Source: Geothrix fuzhouensis
Lineage (GTDB): Bacteria; Acidobacteriota; Holophagae; Holophagales; Holophagaceae
DNA length: 64,000 nt
Direction of reading: 5' to 3'
Assembly: GCF_024609325.1 (NCBI RefSeq)
Contig: NZ_JANHMQ010000003.1
Coordinates: forward strand, 270,938-334,937
Part shown: positions 45,375 through 53,840 of the stretch, in pieces
How the letters are laid out: each line of letters starts with the position of its first letter
How positions within the stretch are numbered: position 1 is the first letter of the stretch
Program-made: the position numbers and the translations under genes
The notes under the pieces: generated by a model
Seen by the model: only the letters and a program-made list of their open reading frames with translations
Database searches by the model: none
What the model was told of the DNA's origin: nothing

Positions 45375-47327
45375 CTAGAAACTCAAGTCGTTGATGAGGG
45401 CTTGATCATAAGCATCGAGTCCACCCACGCGGCATCCGGCGTTGGCCTTCACGTAGTTGGCGCCATCCAATGCGCTGGTCGCAGTGATCCGGGCCGCAGT
45501 AGGCACCGTGAATGGCGAAGACATGTTGTTACCGATGCTGGATCCATCCTTTGAGAAGTTTCCACTCGAATAGCACTGAGCCGGGGCGCCACTGCTCGTG
45601 TCAACGTGAACGGCGGCCGTATTGCCTGGATTGACCGCGTTATACATGTAGTTCCCAAGCACGTTGGCCTTCGCGCCCCAGTAGATTTCAATGCCGTAGT
45701 TGGATGAGTATTTCCATCCGACATTGTTGATGACTTCGGCGCAGATCCCAGGAGCGGCGGTTCCGTTGGCGTCATCCCAACCAATCGCTGGGATGCGGTA
45801 GTAACCGTTTGAGATGAGGTTGTGGTAGAAGGTGATGTTGTAATTACCACCACCGATCAAGCAAGGGTAGTTGGGGCTCCCCGCCATTCCTGCTCCGATG
45901 ATGCAGTTCTGGATCGTGAAGTCATGGTTCCCGTGCCAGAGGTCGATCCCTTCATCCCCATAATTAGAGAAGGAGCAATGATCGATCACCACGTTGTAGT
46001 TATCAGGCTGGAACTGGATGCCCTCACCATTGCTTCCACTGACTCCACATCGGTTCCGTATTCCCCTTACGATAATATTATTGCAACTAGAGAATACCAT
46101 TTGATAACCGGTAAAGGTGATGCCTGGAGAGGGTGCTGTGGTTCCGTCAATGGTGACGTTGGCGCAGGAACTGAAACCGATAGGACTCGACACTGGAAGT
46201 GTCCCCGCCACGTCAAACACGATGGTCCGGTTTGAACCTACCGCGGCGCGGAGGCTTCCAGCTCCCGAGTCGTTAAGGTTCGTGACGTGGACCACCTGCT
46301 GCCCAGCGCCTCCGGTGGTGGCATAGCCGAAACCGACAACTCCTGTTTGGACGCCGCTCACAGCGTTCACCGTGAGAGTCGCTGCGCTGGAGGTCACGCT
46401 GCCCGAGGCATTGGTCACCACCACCGTGAACCCAGCGCCGCTGTCCGCAGTGCTGGTGACTGGAGTGGTATAGCTGGCGGAGGTGGCGCCGCTGATCGCG
46501 GTCCCATTCTTGCTCCACTGATAGTTCAAGGTAGCGGTACCCGTGGCGACGACGGTGAAGGTGGCCGTTTGGCCCGCGTTCACGGCAATGCTTAGGGGCT
46601 GGGTCGTGATGGCGGGAGCCACGGAAGGGGCGAGGGTTCCCTGCACCGTGACGGTGGTGGACCCGCTTACGCTGGCGTTGACAGAATTGGTGGCCACGGC
46701 CTTGATCGTGTGTGTCCCGCCTGTTGCCGGGGCCGTATAGAGCATGTGGGCCCCGTCGCCGTTGGGGGTGAGGGCGCCGACCGTGGCATTGCCGTTGGAG
46801 ACGTTATCCACGAACCAGGTGATCGTCTGGCTTTCGGTGCCGGACACCGCCGCGTAGTAGGCCTGGGTGGCACCGGTGCTGATGGTCGCGCCGGCAGGGC
46901 TCAACGTCACGGTAGCCGTGTTGGTGGCTTTGCGGACATGCACCTGAGTCTTGGCGGACTTGGTGGTGTCCATGACGCTGGTGGCAGCCAGTACATAGTT
47001 GCCTTCCGTCGTGGGGGCTGTGTAAGTGACGGCGTTTCCGTTGCCGGCGATCGTACCTACATCGCTGCTGCCGTTCGGGATGTTATCTACCGTCCAGGTC
47101 ACAGCCATATTGGTGGCGCCCTGGACCTGGGCCGTGACGGGCACGGTGTCACTGACATTGATATCGGTTGGGACACCTACCAGGGCGACAGCCACGGTGG
47201 GCGCCGGGGCAGTCGTGCCTGCATTTCCCGAACTGTTGCCGCCACTTCCGGAGCATGCGCCGGTCAGAATCAGCATTCCAACCACGGCACTCCCCTGAAG
47301 CGCAGTGAATAATTTTCCGATCTGCAT
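45375..47327 (-). CDS. Exported lipoprotein-like protein with Ig-like domains and beta-helix
   Basis: A 650-residue surface or secreted protein. The start ATG 47327 follows GGAGGT, and the export signal ends near ILTGAC, giving a likely lipidated cysteine. Residues about 35-220 are two Ig-like repeats (VALVGVPTDINVSDTVPV; VTLSPAGATISTGATQAYYA, with TYTAPTTEGNYVLAAT and LYTAPATGGTHTIKA). A third Ig-like domain follows at about 235-320 (ITTQPLSIAVNAGQTATF). The C-terminal half is a polysaccharide-lyase-like beta-helix (VVHVTNLNDSGAGSLRAAV; VVIDHCSFSNYGDEGIDLW). It lies under a near-consensus sigma-54 promoter. Probable extracellular polysaccharide lyase or binding protein. Confidence 0.8.
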   Translation of the reverse strand: MQIGKLFTALQGSAVVGMLILTGACSGSGGNSSGNAGTTAPAPTVAVALVGVPTDINVSDTVPVTAQVQGATNMAVTWTVDNIPNGSSDVGTIAGNGNAVTYTAPTTEGNYVLAATSVMDTTKSAKTQVHVRKATNTATVTLSPAGATISTGATQAYYAAVSGTESQTITWFVDNVSNGNATVGALTPNGDGAHMLYTAPATGGTHTIKAVATNSVNASVSGSTTVTVQGTLAPSVAPAITTQPLSIAVNAGQTATFTVVATGTATLNYQWSKNGTAISGATSASYTTPVTSTADSGAGFTVVVTNASGSVTSSAATLTVNAVSGVQTGVVGFGYATTGGAGQQVVHVTNLNDSGAGSLRAAVGSNRTIVFDVAGTLPVSSPIGFSSCANVTIDGTTAPSPGITFTGYQMVFSSCNNIIVRGIRNRCGVSGSNGEGIQFQPDNYNVVIDHCSFSNYGDEGIDLWHGNHDFTIQNCIIGAGMAGSPNYPCLIGGGNYNITFYHNLISNGYYRIPAIGWDDANGTAAPGICAEVINNVGWKYSSNYGIEIYWGAKANVLGNYMYNAVNPGNTAAVHVDTSSGAPAQCYSSGNFSKDGSSIGNNMSSPFTVPTAARITATSALDGANYVKANAGCRVGGLDAYDQALINDLSF

Positions 47328-47351
47328 TAGTACCTCCACTGCTAACCAAAG

Positions 47352-47366
47352 GCAACGGAGGTGCCA
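47352..47366 (-). promoter_or_regulatory. Sigma-54 (RpoN) -24/-12 promoter
   Basis: The minus strand reads TGGCAC, five bases, TTGC, an excellent fit to the RpoN consensus. It stands 25 bases before the ATG of the Ig/beta-helix gene, so the transcript would start close to 47340. The gene just upstream encodes an NtrC-type activator with an intact sigma-54 contact motif, which makes the site functionally credible. Confidence 0.8.
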
Positions 47367-47482
47367 CAACAAATCAATCAGATCACAAAGGCTTAAGGTA
47401 TCTGTTACCAGCACTAAGATTTTTTATATAGGGGCAGAACGATCCCTTGGCCAGGAGCAAGTCTGAGCTTTGGATCTGAATT

Positions 47483-48838
47483 CTAGAATTTGGACGGTTC
47501 AGGTCCGTAAGCCTTGAGTTTCTGGTAGAGGGTGCTTCGGGGGATATTGAGTCGCTTGGCAGCCCGATCCACATGGCCGTCCTCCTCAAGGAGGACTTGG
47601 GTGATGTAATGCTGCTCAAGTTCCTTCAGGGTCATGTTGGAGAGCCCCACAGACCCCTTACTGTCGGGACTGGAGGCGAAATCCAGGTCCTGCGCCTCGA
47701 TGATGGGAGACTTGGCCCCCATCAGTGCCCTTTCCAGGACGTTGCGCAGTTCCCGGATGTTCCCAGGCCAGGAATGATGCTTGAGTTTCATCAGTGCGCC
47801 CTGGGAGAGACGCATCTGCTCCCGCCCGCAATCATTGGTCAGCCGGTTCAGGAGGATCTGGCCGAAGGTGGGGATATCCTCGGCACGCTCGCGCAGTGGG
47901 GGTACATAGATCTGAATGGCACTGATGCGGTAGAAGAGGTCCGGTCGGAAGAGTTGCTCCTGGACAAGCCGATCCAGCTGCTGGTGGGTGGCAGCGATCA
48001 AGCGGAAATCCACTTTCCGGTCCTGGAGCCCACCCAGTCGACGAAAGCGCTTTTCTTCCAGCGCCTTAAGGACTTTCGGCTGAATCTGTATATCCATGTC
48101 CCCGATTTCATCCAGGAAGACGGTCCCGCGATGGGCGGCTTCAAGCAGGCCAACCTTGACCCCGATCGCCCCCGTGAAAGCCCCCTTCTCGTGCCCAAAC
48201 AGCTCTGATTCCAGGAAATCCTTGCTTAACCCCCCGCAATTGAGCTCAAGTATCGGCTCTGAGGCCCTCGAACTGTTTCGATGCAGCCACCGGGCCAGTT
48301 CGCTCTTCCCCGTACCCGTCTCGCCCTGGATGAGAATGGGGCTATCGGTCGCAGCCGCAAGGCGGGACTGCTCCTCCAGCTTATGGATGGCAAGACTCTC
48401 TCCAATGAAGGGATCTATCGCGCGCTGGGGTTGATCGGCCGAGTCACGAGCCAGTTGCTTCCTGCGGTTCTTCTGGTTTTCTAGCGCCCGCTCGATCACG
48501 AAAAGAAGGGCAGGAAGATCCAGAGGCTTCACCAGGAATTGCTCAGCACCAAGCTGGATGGCTCGAACGGCGAGTTCAATGCTTGCATAGCCGGTGAGAA
48601 GGATGATGGGGACTCCGGCATCGATGGCCTTGAGCTTCGGTAGCAGCTCGATGGCGTTCCCATCCGGCAGAGAGTAATCCAGCGTGACGGCATCATACAC
48701 ATCTGCGCGGTACCTGATCTCCGCTTCAGCGCAGGTTTCCGCCTCATCGACGGTGAAGCCGTGGAGCTCTAGGTAATCCCGAATCGCAAAGACAATGATT
48801 TCGTCATCGTCCACAACCAGAATCTTCGCCTTCGCCAT
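47483..48838 (-). CDS. NtrC-family sigma-54 response regulator (PrsR-like)
   Basis: A 451-residue activator. The receiver domain is residues 1-120 with phospho-acceptor Asp54 (TLDYSLPDG). The AAA+ domain has Walker A GETGTGKSEL, the sigma-54-contacting GAFTGA loop (HEKGAFTGAIG) and Walker B VFLDEIGDM. A Fis-type helix-turn-helix (DRAAKRLNIPRSTLYQKLKAYG) closes the protein. All motifs are intact. It resembles PrsR, the regulator paired with PrsK in exopolysaccharide/exosortase loci. The sigma-54 promoter downstream indicates it controls at least the 45375-47327 gene. Confidence 0.9.
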   Translation of the reverse strand: MAKAKILVVDDDEIIVFAIRDYLELHGFTVDEAETCAEAEIRYRADVYDAVTLDYSLPDGNAIELLPKLKAIDAGVPIILLTGYASIELAVRAIQLGAEQFLVKPLDLPALLFVIERALENQKNRRKQLARDSADQPQRAIDPFIGESLAIHKLEEQSRLAAATDSPILIQGETGTGKSELARWLHRNSSRASEPILELNCGGLSKDFLESELFGHEKGAFTGAIGVKVGLLEAAHRGTVFLDEIGDMDIQIQPKVLKALEEKRFRRLGGLQDRKVDFRLIAATHQQLDRLVQEQLFRPDLFYRISAIQIYVPPLRERAEDIPTFGQILLNRLTNDCGREQMRLSQGALMKLKHHSWPGNIRELRNVLERALMGAKSPIIEAQDLDFASSPDSKGSVGLSNMTLKELEQHYITQVLLEEDGHVDRAAKRLNIPRSTLYQKLKAYGPEPSKF

Positions 48839-48845
48839 GGAACCC

Positions 48846-50006
48846 TCAAGGTTGACTGGCTGCTCGCAAAGAATAGGACAATTCCGAGGGCAACATGAAA
48901 CTGATCCGCATCCTTCCTTCGGCTCCAGGACCTGCGGTCAGGGTCCCTCCGTGGGACTCGAAAACCCGCCGGGCTCCTGGCAGTGTGAGCCGGCCCATTC
49001 CAGAAACGCGGAAGTAGAAAGGCTCGAACAGCCGGGCCGTATCGATGTTTTCCATCTTCGCACTGGAAAATTCCAGGTGCCCGGAGACCACGGTCCTGTT
49101 TCCCGGATGGCTGCTTGCGACATGGAGTACCACGTGCCCACCTGGTTCCTCATGCTGCAGAACAAGGTTGATCATGCGGGTGAAGGCCGACTGCAGCCCC
49201 TGCTTGTCAGCGTTGATCGCTGGCAAGGGCCCTTCGATGTGGAGTTGAAGATCAAGGCCGTTTTTCACCGCCAGGGGAAGGTTGTGCTCGATGGCTTCCT
49301 GCAGCAAGGGCTCGAGCGCGAGCACGGTCCAGGAGAGCCTCTGTGGGTACCCGTATTCTCTCAACTCCACAATGAAGGCGCTCATCCGGTCCAGGCTTCT
49401 TCGGATGTTGGCTCCGTACTTACTCATCCCTTCCACGTCTGCGAACCTTGCCTCAAAAGCATCTAGGCTCGCCGAGATTCCGAATATGAAGCTGCCGAGC
49501 TCATGGACGAGCCCGGGCACAAATGACGCAGCCGAAGGTGCGCGAGGGGTGGTGCGCGATTCGGATTTTTGATGATCCATGGCCACGATGATCTGGATAT
49601 GTTCTGCCAGTAATCTCAGCCCTTCTCGCTGGACCTCGGAAAGAGCGAGCGGTTCCGGTGAAAGCGCGCACAGGGTGCCAATGACCAGGTGCCGATCATC
49701 AACCAGAGGCAGGGCTTCGACCACCAGAAGCCCGTATTTCTCCAGAAGGCGGACTTTCGATTCAGGGTTGAGTCCTTGGGAGTCGGCTGGCTCTAAACCC
49801 GCAAGCTGTTCGCTCGTGAGGCCACTGCCATCCCGGTACCAGGTGCCGATTTCGTCCTGCAGGACCAGAGCCACCTGCGCGCCCGTAAGTGCCGCCGCAA
49901 TGAGCACCGAATCCCGCAGCATGTTCTCGGAAAGAGACTCAGTGAAACCATGCCGAGGCGGGATATTGGATCGGGATTGGATCGGAAATGGACCGTCGGA
50001 ATTCAC
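48846..50006 (-). CDS. GAF-containing histidine-kinase-like protein with degenerate ATPase domain
   Basis: About 386 residues. An N-terminal GAF-like domain (residues about 25-145) is followed by a DHp helix with a candidate phospho-histidine in FVPGLVHELGSFIFGISASL. The C-terminal ATPase region has EPLLQEAIEHNL at the family position. However, the N box (NLLxNA) reads MINLVLQHEE and no clear DxGxG is present, so ATP binding is doubtful. It is 7 bases upstream of the regulator and surely its partner, as PrsK is to PrsR. It may act as a phosphatase or need another kinase. Start GTG 50006 follows AAGGAG. Confidence 0.7.
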   Translation of the reverse strand: MNSDGPFPIQSRSNIPPRHGFTESLSENMLRDSVLIAAALTGAQVALVLQDEIGTWYRDGSGLTSEQLAGLEPADSQGLNPESKVRLLEKYGLLVVEALPLVDDRHLVIGTLCALSPEPLALSEVQREGLRLLAEHIQIIVAMDHQKSESRTTPRAPSAASFVPGLVHELGSFIFGISASLDAFEARFADVEGMSKYGANIRRSLDRMSAFIVELREYGYPQRLSWTVLALEPLLQEAIEHNLPLAVKNGLDLQLHIEGPLPAINADKQGLQSAFTRMINLVLQHEEPGGHVVLHVASSHPGNRTVVSGHLEFSSAKMENIDTARLFEPFYFRVSGMGRLTLPGARRVFESHGGTLTAGPGAEGRMRISFMLPSELSYSLRAASQP

Positions 50007-50610
50007 ACGGGCTCCTTCCGGAATCACTTCAAGTGACAGATTGGCACCCCTCGATACCGTTTGGAATGGCCTGTTGATTAAAAAGGTGGATCCAAGGTCA
50101 TAAGCCCGAGCTGTCGTGAGATCTTAAGAACCCCGACAAGGTATAAACGCGTATGGATCGAAGGTTTTTTTAAGAGAATTGCCGCCAGGCGATTGCGTAC
50201 GCAATGGCTTCGTTGGTTTCGTGCAGATGGGCCTGCCTGAGGTCCGGAACCCCATGGGACGGGGGCAAACGGTCACGGGCTGCAACCGCACTCGCGAGGT
50301 CGTGCGAAATCTCTTGTCAACTCGGGGAGGGCCTTGAGGCCAACCCGCTTGCCGAAGCCGTGAAGGAGATTAAGGTGCGATCACCATGCTTTCGGGCGAT
50401 GCCGCCGCGAACGAGGTGGTCCGGGGTCCATCGGATTCGCTTCCAAAGACACCCAGAAGGGTATGAACTGTTGCTGTTCTTGGTGCCTTGGTGTTTTGGT
50501 GTCCTTTTTTATCCGCTAAGGGCAACTCGGTTGGATGCGGCGTCAAGGTGCTGCCCGATCCGAGGGTGGCTGGGCCGTCGTGACAACGTCAAAGCTAACT
50601 ACCTGCGATC
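50007..50610. other. Intergenic region with a 14-bp palindrome
   Basis: About 600 bp with no credible intact gene. It includes the promoter side of the two-component pair, an exact palindrome ATTGCGTACGCAAT (50192-50205) downstream of a T-rich stretch, and sequence to its right that looks decayed. An open frame of 136 residues here has no recognisable domain. Confidence 0.5.
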
Positions 50611-51070
50611 GTAGCGCTCACCAAGGGCTCGCCCCACTCCTGGATCATCCTCAATGCGATCGTGGACCGGTTCGGGCTGGTCACTGCCCTCACTGAGGAC
50701 AAGGGACCCCGGAGGGAGGCCATCCGGCGCCGCCTCAAGCGGCACGGGCCCGTGACCTTGGCTGGCCCGATCGGGTTCGTGCTCCTGCAGCGATTCATCG
50801 CGAACAGAAACCGGGCCCGCATGGCTGAGATCCTCCAAGAGCAAGGCCTCAACCCGGAGCCCAATCACCTTCAAGGCCGGGAAGCAGGACAAATTCTCCA
50901 CTTATTTCTACCTGCAGGCGGCTGCCATCCGCCCTTTGGCCGTGAAGGCCATCGAGGAGGCCTTGCGGGGTGAGCTCAAGCCCTTCAAGCCGAGCCTTCC
51001 ATCTGAGCAGTTCCATCACCCCACGCTCTGTGGCTACCTCTGGACGGGCCTGACGAAGGGCGTCTGGTAG
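50611..51070 (+). pseudogene. Decayed formyltransferase-like gene (two frames)
   Basis: The plus strand encodes ALTKGSPHSWIILNAIVDRF and RRRLKRHGPVTLAG without a start in one frame. After about 50850 the meaningful sequence continues two frames over as FKAGKQDKFSTYFYLQAAA through FHHPTLCGYLWTGLTKGVW, ending at TAG 51068-51070. The two parts look like the beginning and end of formyltransferase-type enzymes of polysaccharide loci, with the catalytic middle missing. There is both a frameshift and a large internal loss, so it is not functional. The family assignment is from memory of such sequences and is tentative. Confidence 0.55.
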
Positions 51071-51103
51071 GGAGCCCAGGGCTGAGCCGACGTTCCCCTG
51101 ATT

Positions 51104-53107
51104 CTAGTTGAACAAGGGGACCTCCTCAGACATGGGCGGAGCGGTACCCGTCTCCGCCCCGGCGTACTTGCCCAGGCCGATGGGAGAGGGCTGATAGGAG
51201 GGCACGAGCCGCTTGAAGCAGCGGAGCATCTGTCGCTGGCGCTCCCCATCCGGCAGGTGGATGACCTCCCTGAGCTGGCGCAGGGAAAGGTCCAGGAGCA
51301 TGGGGTCGTGGGGTGTCTGCACTGCCTCGAAGACCTTCGCATGCACATCGGCATTCCCTTGTTCGCCGTCCGTGAAGAGCTCTTCGAAGAGCTTCTCCCC
51401 GGGGCGCATGCCCGTGAACTGGATGTCGATGTCCACGCCCGGCGAGAGGCCGGAGAGGCGGGCCATGTCCATGGCCATGTCCACGATCCGCACCGGGTCG
51501 CCCATGTTGAGGACGAACGTCTTGCCCGTCTGCCCGAGCACGCCGGCCTGGAGCACCAGCTGGCTGGCTTCGGGGATCGTCATGAAATAGCGAGTCATGT
51601 CCGGGTGAGTGACCGTGAGGGGGCCCCCCGACTTGATTTGGTCGCGGAAGATCGGAATCACACTCCCCCGGCTCCCTAGCACATTTCCGAACCGGACACT
51701 CACGAATCGGCGGCCCGCCGGGGCCTCGTCCGCCGCCTGCAGCACCAGGGATTCCGCAATCCGCTTGGAAACACCCAGTACATTTGTGGGGTTTACGGCC
51801 TTGTCGGTGGAGATGTTGACAAAGATCCGCGTGTCGCAGGCCAATGCGGCCTGCAGGACATTGAGCGTGCCGAAGACGTTGTTTTCAATGGCTTCCTCGG
51901 GGTTCCGCTCGAGGAAGGGGACGTGCTTGTGGGCCGCGGCATGGAAGACGATCTGTGGGCGGCAGGCTTCGAAGGCCCGCCCAAGCCGGAGGGTGTTGCG
52001 GATGTCGCAGAGCTCCACGGCGAGGTTCAGTCCCGGGAAGCGTTGGTGGAGTTCCCGTTCCACTTCCCACAGGCTGTTCTCCCCCCGCCCCAGCAGCACC
52101 AGGCGGCTGGGGCGGAAGGGGGCCACCTGACGGGCCAGCTCGCTGCCGATGGAACCGCCCGCTCCGGTGATGAGTACCACCGAGCCTTCCACCTCCTGGC
52201 TGATGGCGCTGAGGTCCTGGCTGACGGGCTCGCGCCGAAGGAGGTCTTCGATCGCGATATCCCTGAGCTCAGGCTTCCAGGGCCGGTCGCCGATGAGGTT
52301 GAAGATGCCGGGAACGGTCTTCACCCGGACTCCCTCGGCCTGGAGCATGTCGCTCAGCTCCTTCAACCGGGCGCCCGATGCCCGCGGCATGGCCAGGATC
52401 ACCTGGGTGGCATGGCGCTCCTTGAGGAAGACCGGCAGCAGTTGGCTGTGCCCGAGGACTGGAATGCCCTGGATCCGGACCCCCTGCTTCTCCAGGGCGT
52501 CATCCACGAAACCCACCACCTCGCATTGAAGCTGGAGATTGGTGCGCAGTTCTTGGCAGAGGACGGCGCCCGCCCTGCCCGCGCCAACAATGAGGGTCCG
52601 CTGCACTTCCCGGCCGCCTTCTCCCGAGGTGTTCAACCTTTGGCGAGCGGTATACGCACGCCGTGACAGGCGCTGATAGGAGGCCAGGAAGATGATCCGC
52701 AGGGTGAGCCACATGGGACAAGTGATGAGCCCGGCGACCAGGAGCAGGTTGTGCGATTCGAGGTCCAGCCCCAACCTGTCCCCGAAGGCGGAAACCAGCG
52801 TGAGGGATGCCACCATGACCACGGTTCCGAAGATGAAGGATTCGGCCTCCTCAATTCCCAGAAGGCGAAAGTGCTGGCCTGTGTAGCGGAAGGCGAGGTT
52901 CACCAGCATGGCGAAGGCCACCCACGAGAGGGTGCCGTACAGGGTCGGCAGATCCTGGCGGACTTGGCTGGTGGCGACAATCCAGGCAAGCGCCGCCACG
53001 CCCGCGTCCAGGATCAGCTTGCAGCCCTGCCTGACGGCCGGCCGTTTCAGGATGGTCAGTGACCTGAGTGTTTCAATGTCCGGGGAGGCTTGGGCATTCT
53101 CACGCAT
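51104..53107 (-). CDS. Nucleotide-sugar 4,6-dehydratase/epimerase, membrane type (WbpM/CapD-like)
   Basis: A 667-residue WbpM-type enzyme. Four membrane helices lie in the first 150 residues, then a CoA-binding-like Rossmann domain (LIVGAGRAGAVLCQEL). The catalytic SDR domain has NAD loop ITGAGGSIGSELARQ, FHAAAHKHVPFLE, NISTDKAVNPTNVLGVSKR and VRFGNVLGSRGSVIP. The family converts UDP-GlcNAc to the 4-keto-6-deoxy sugar, which a DegT aminotransferase such as the one at 42708 can aminate. It starts at ATG 53107 after an AT-rich upstream region and probably forms its own unit. Confidence 0.9.
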   Translation of the reverse strand: MRENAQASPDIETLRSLTILKRPAVRQGCKLILDAGVAALAWIVATSQVRQDLPTLYGTLSWVAFAMLVNLAFRYTGQHFRLLGIEEAESFIFGTVVMVASLTLVSAFGDRLGLDLESHNLLLVAGLITCPMWLTLRIIFLASYQRLSRRAYTARQRLNTSGEGGREVQRTLIVGAGRAGAVLCQELRTNLQLQCEVVGFVDDALEKQGVRIQGIPVLGHSQLLPVFLKERHATQVILAMPRASGARLKELSDMLQAEGVRVKTVPGIFNLIGDRPWKPELRDIAIEDLLRREPVSQDLSAISQEVEGSVVLITGAGGSIGSELARQVAPFRPSRLVLLGRGENSLWEVERELHQRFPGLNLAVELCDIRNTLRLGRAFEACRPQIVFHAAAHKHVPFLERNPEEAIENNVFGTLNVLQAALACDTRIFVNISTDKAVNPTNVLGVSKRIAESLVLQAADEAPAGRRFVSVRFGNVLGSRGSVIPIFRDQIKSGGPLTVTHPDMTRYFMTIPEASQLVLQAGVLGQTGKTFVLNMGDPVRIVDMAMDMARLSGLSPGVDIDIQFTGMRPGEKLFEELFTDGEQGNADVHAKVFEAVQTPHDPMLLDLSLRQLREVIHLPDGERQRQMLRCFKRLVPSYQPSPIGLGKYAGAETGTAPPMSEEVPLFN

Positions 53108-53218
53108 GACGAATCCACAATGAAGGATTTTAACAATAGCTTCCTTTTAGCCATAAGCAATATGTTAAAATAAAAGATTATCATTGGATTGCCAAGCCAG
53201 GTTCGGGGGGTAGCCATG
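53108..53218. promoter_or_regulatory. AT-rich upstream region of the WbpM-like gene
   Basis: About 80 bp next to the start codon (53115-53185) is strikingly AT-rich for this window. On the minus strand TTGCTT and TATTGT, 16 bases apart, are a possible promoter, weakly matched. Confidence 0.35.
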
Positions 53219-53613
53219 CTTCCGGCGGCTCCGGGCAGCCCCAGGCCCACTCGGACCGGACTCGAACCGTCCGCATCCCGCTTTGCGGTCTGCCGGTCTC
53301 GCTTCCGACAGCCCACCGGGCTGTCTCCGTGAGCCCCTTGTCGCCGGGTCGGGATCTGGCCAAGGAACCTGACCCACCCAGACCGGCCTCGAACCGTCCG
53401 CAACCCGCTTTGCGGTCTGCCGGTCTCGCTCCGACAGCCCACCGGGCTGTCTCCGCGAGCCCATTGTCGCCGGGTCGGGATCTGGCCGAGGAACCCGACC
53501 CACCCAGACCGGCCTCGAACCGTCCGCATCCCGCTGCGCGGCCTGCCGGTCTCGCTCCGACAGCCCACCGGGCTGTCTCCGCGAGCCCATTGTCGCCGGG
53601 TCGAGTCCAGGTG
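53219..53613 (-). repeat. 126-bp tandem array carrying inverted tRNA-His tail sequence
   Basis: Units begin at 53341, 53467 and (partial) 53593, an exact 126-bp period, with a diverged unit before them from about 53219. In transcript direction each unit reads GGAGACAGC hairpin, CGGAGCGAGACCGGC, a second hairpin, a T-loop-like GGTTCGAGGCC and GGGTGGGTC, then sequence resembling the antisense of the tRNA-His T arm. The copy next to the tRNA (53591-53608) matches the tRNA segment at 53669-53686 in 17 of 18 bases but inverted. The same core is found at 175-531 and 8508-8789. Confidence 0.85.
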
Positions 53614-53615
53614 TC

Positions 53616-53657
53616 CCAGAATGAAAAAGCCCCCGTGCGGGGGCCTTTTCATTCTGG
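53616..53657. terminator. Strong bidirectional terminator after tRNA-His
   Basis: An almost perfect hairpin: CCAGAATGAAAA and TTTTCATTCTGG enclose GCCCCC-GTGC-GGGGGC, with T runs on both strands. One arm includes the CCA end of tRNA-His, so the tRNA 3' end and the terminator stem are fused. Confidence 0.85.
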
Positions 53658-53732
53658 GGCGGCTGACCGGACTCGAACCGGCGACACCTGGAATCACAAT
53701 CCAGTACTCTAACCAACTGAGCTACAGCCGCC
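53655..53732 (-). tRNA. tRNA-His (anticodon GTG)
   Basis: The minus strand folds as G-1 plus GCGGCTG acceptor paired to CAGCCGC, C73, encoded CCA, D stem GCTC/GAGT, anticodon stem CTGGA/TCCAG with loop TTGTGAT, and T stem GCCGG/CCGGT with loop TTCGAGT. The extra 5' G and opposite C73 are the identity elements of tRNA-His. Confidence 0.97.
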
Positions 53733-53840
53733 GTTGGACTGCTCAGATTATCCTGGTCGGCTCGGGAAGGCCAGCGGGAACCTTAAGGGGACTGCAGTCA
53801 CCGAAAGACATGCCGGGGATCCGGCGGAGTGAGGGATCGC

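Noticed and set aside
50204-50614. A 136-codon plus-strand frame
   Set aside because: No ribosome site, no recognisable domain and a sequence that looks like decayed DNA.
53056-53697. Open frames across the tRNA-His repeat array
   Set aside because: They repeat the same peptide because the DNA repeats, and they run into the tRNA and terminator.
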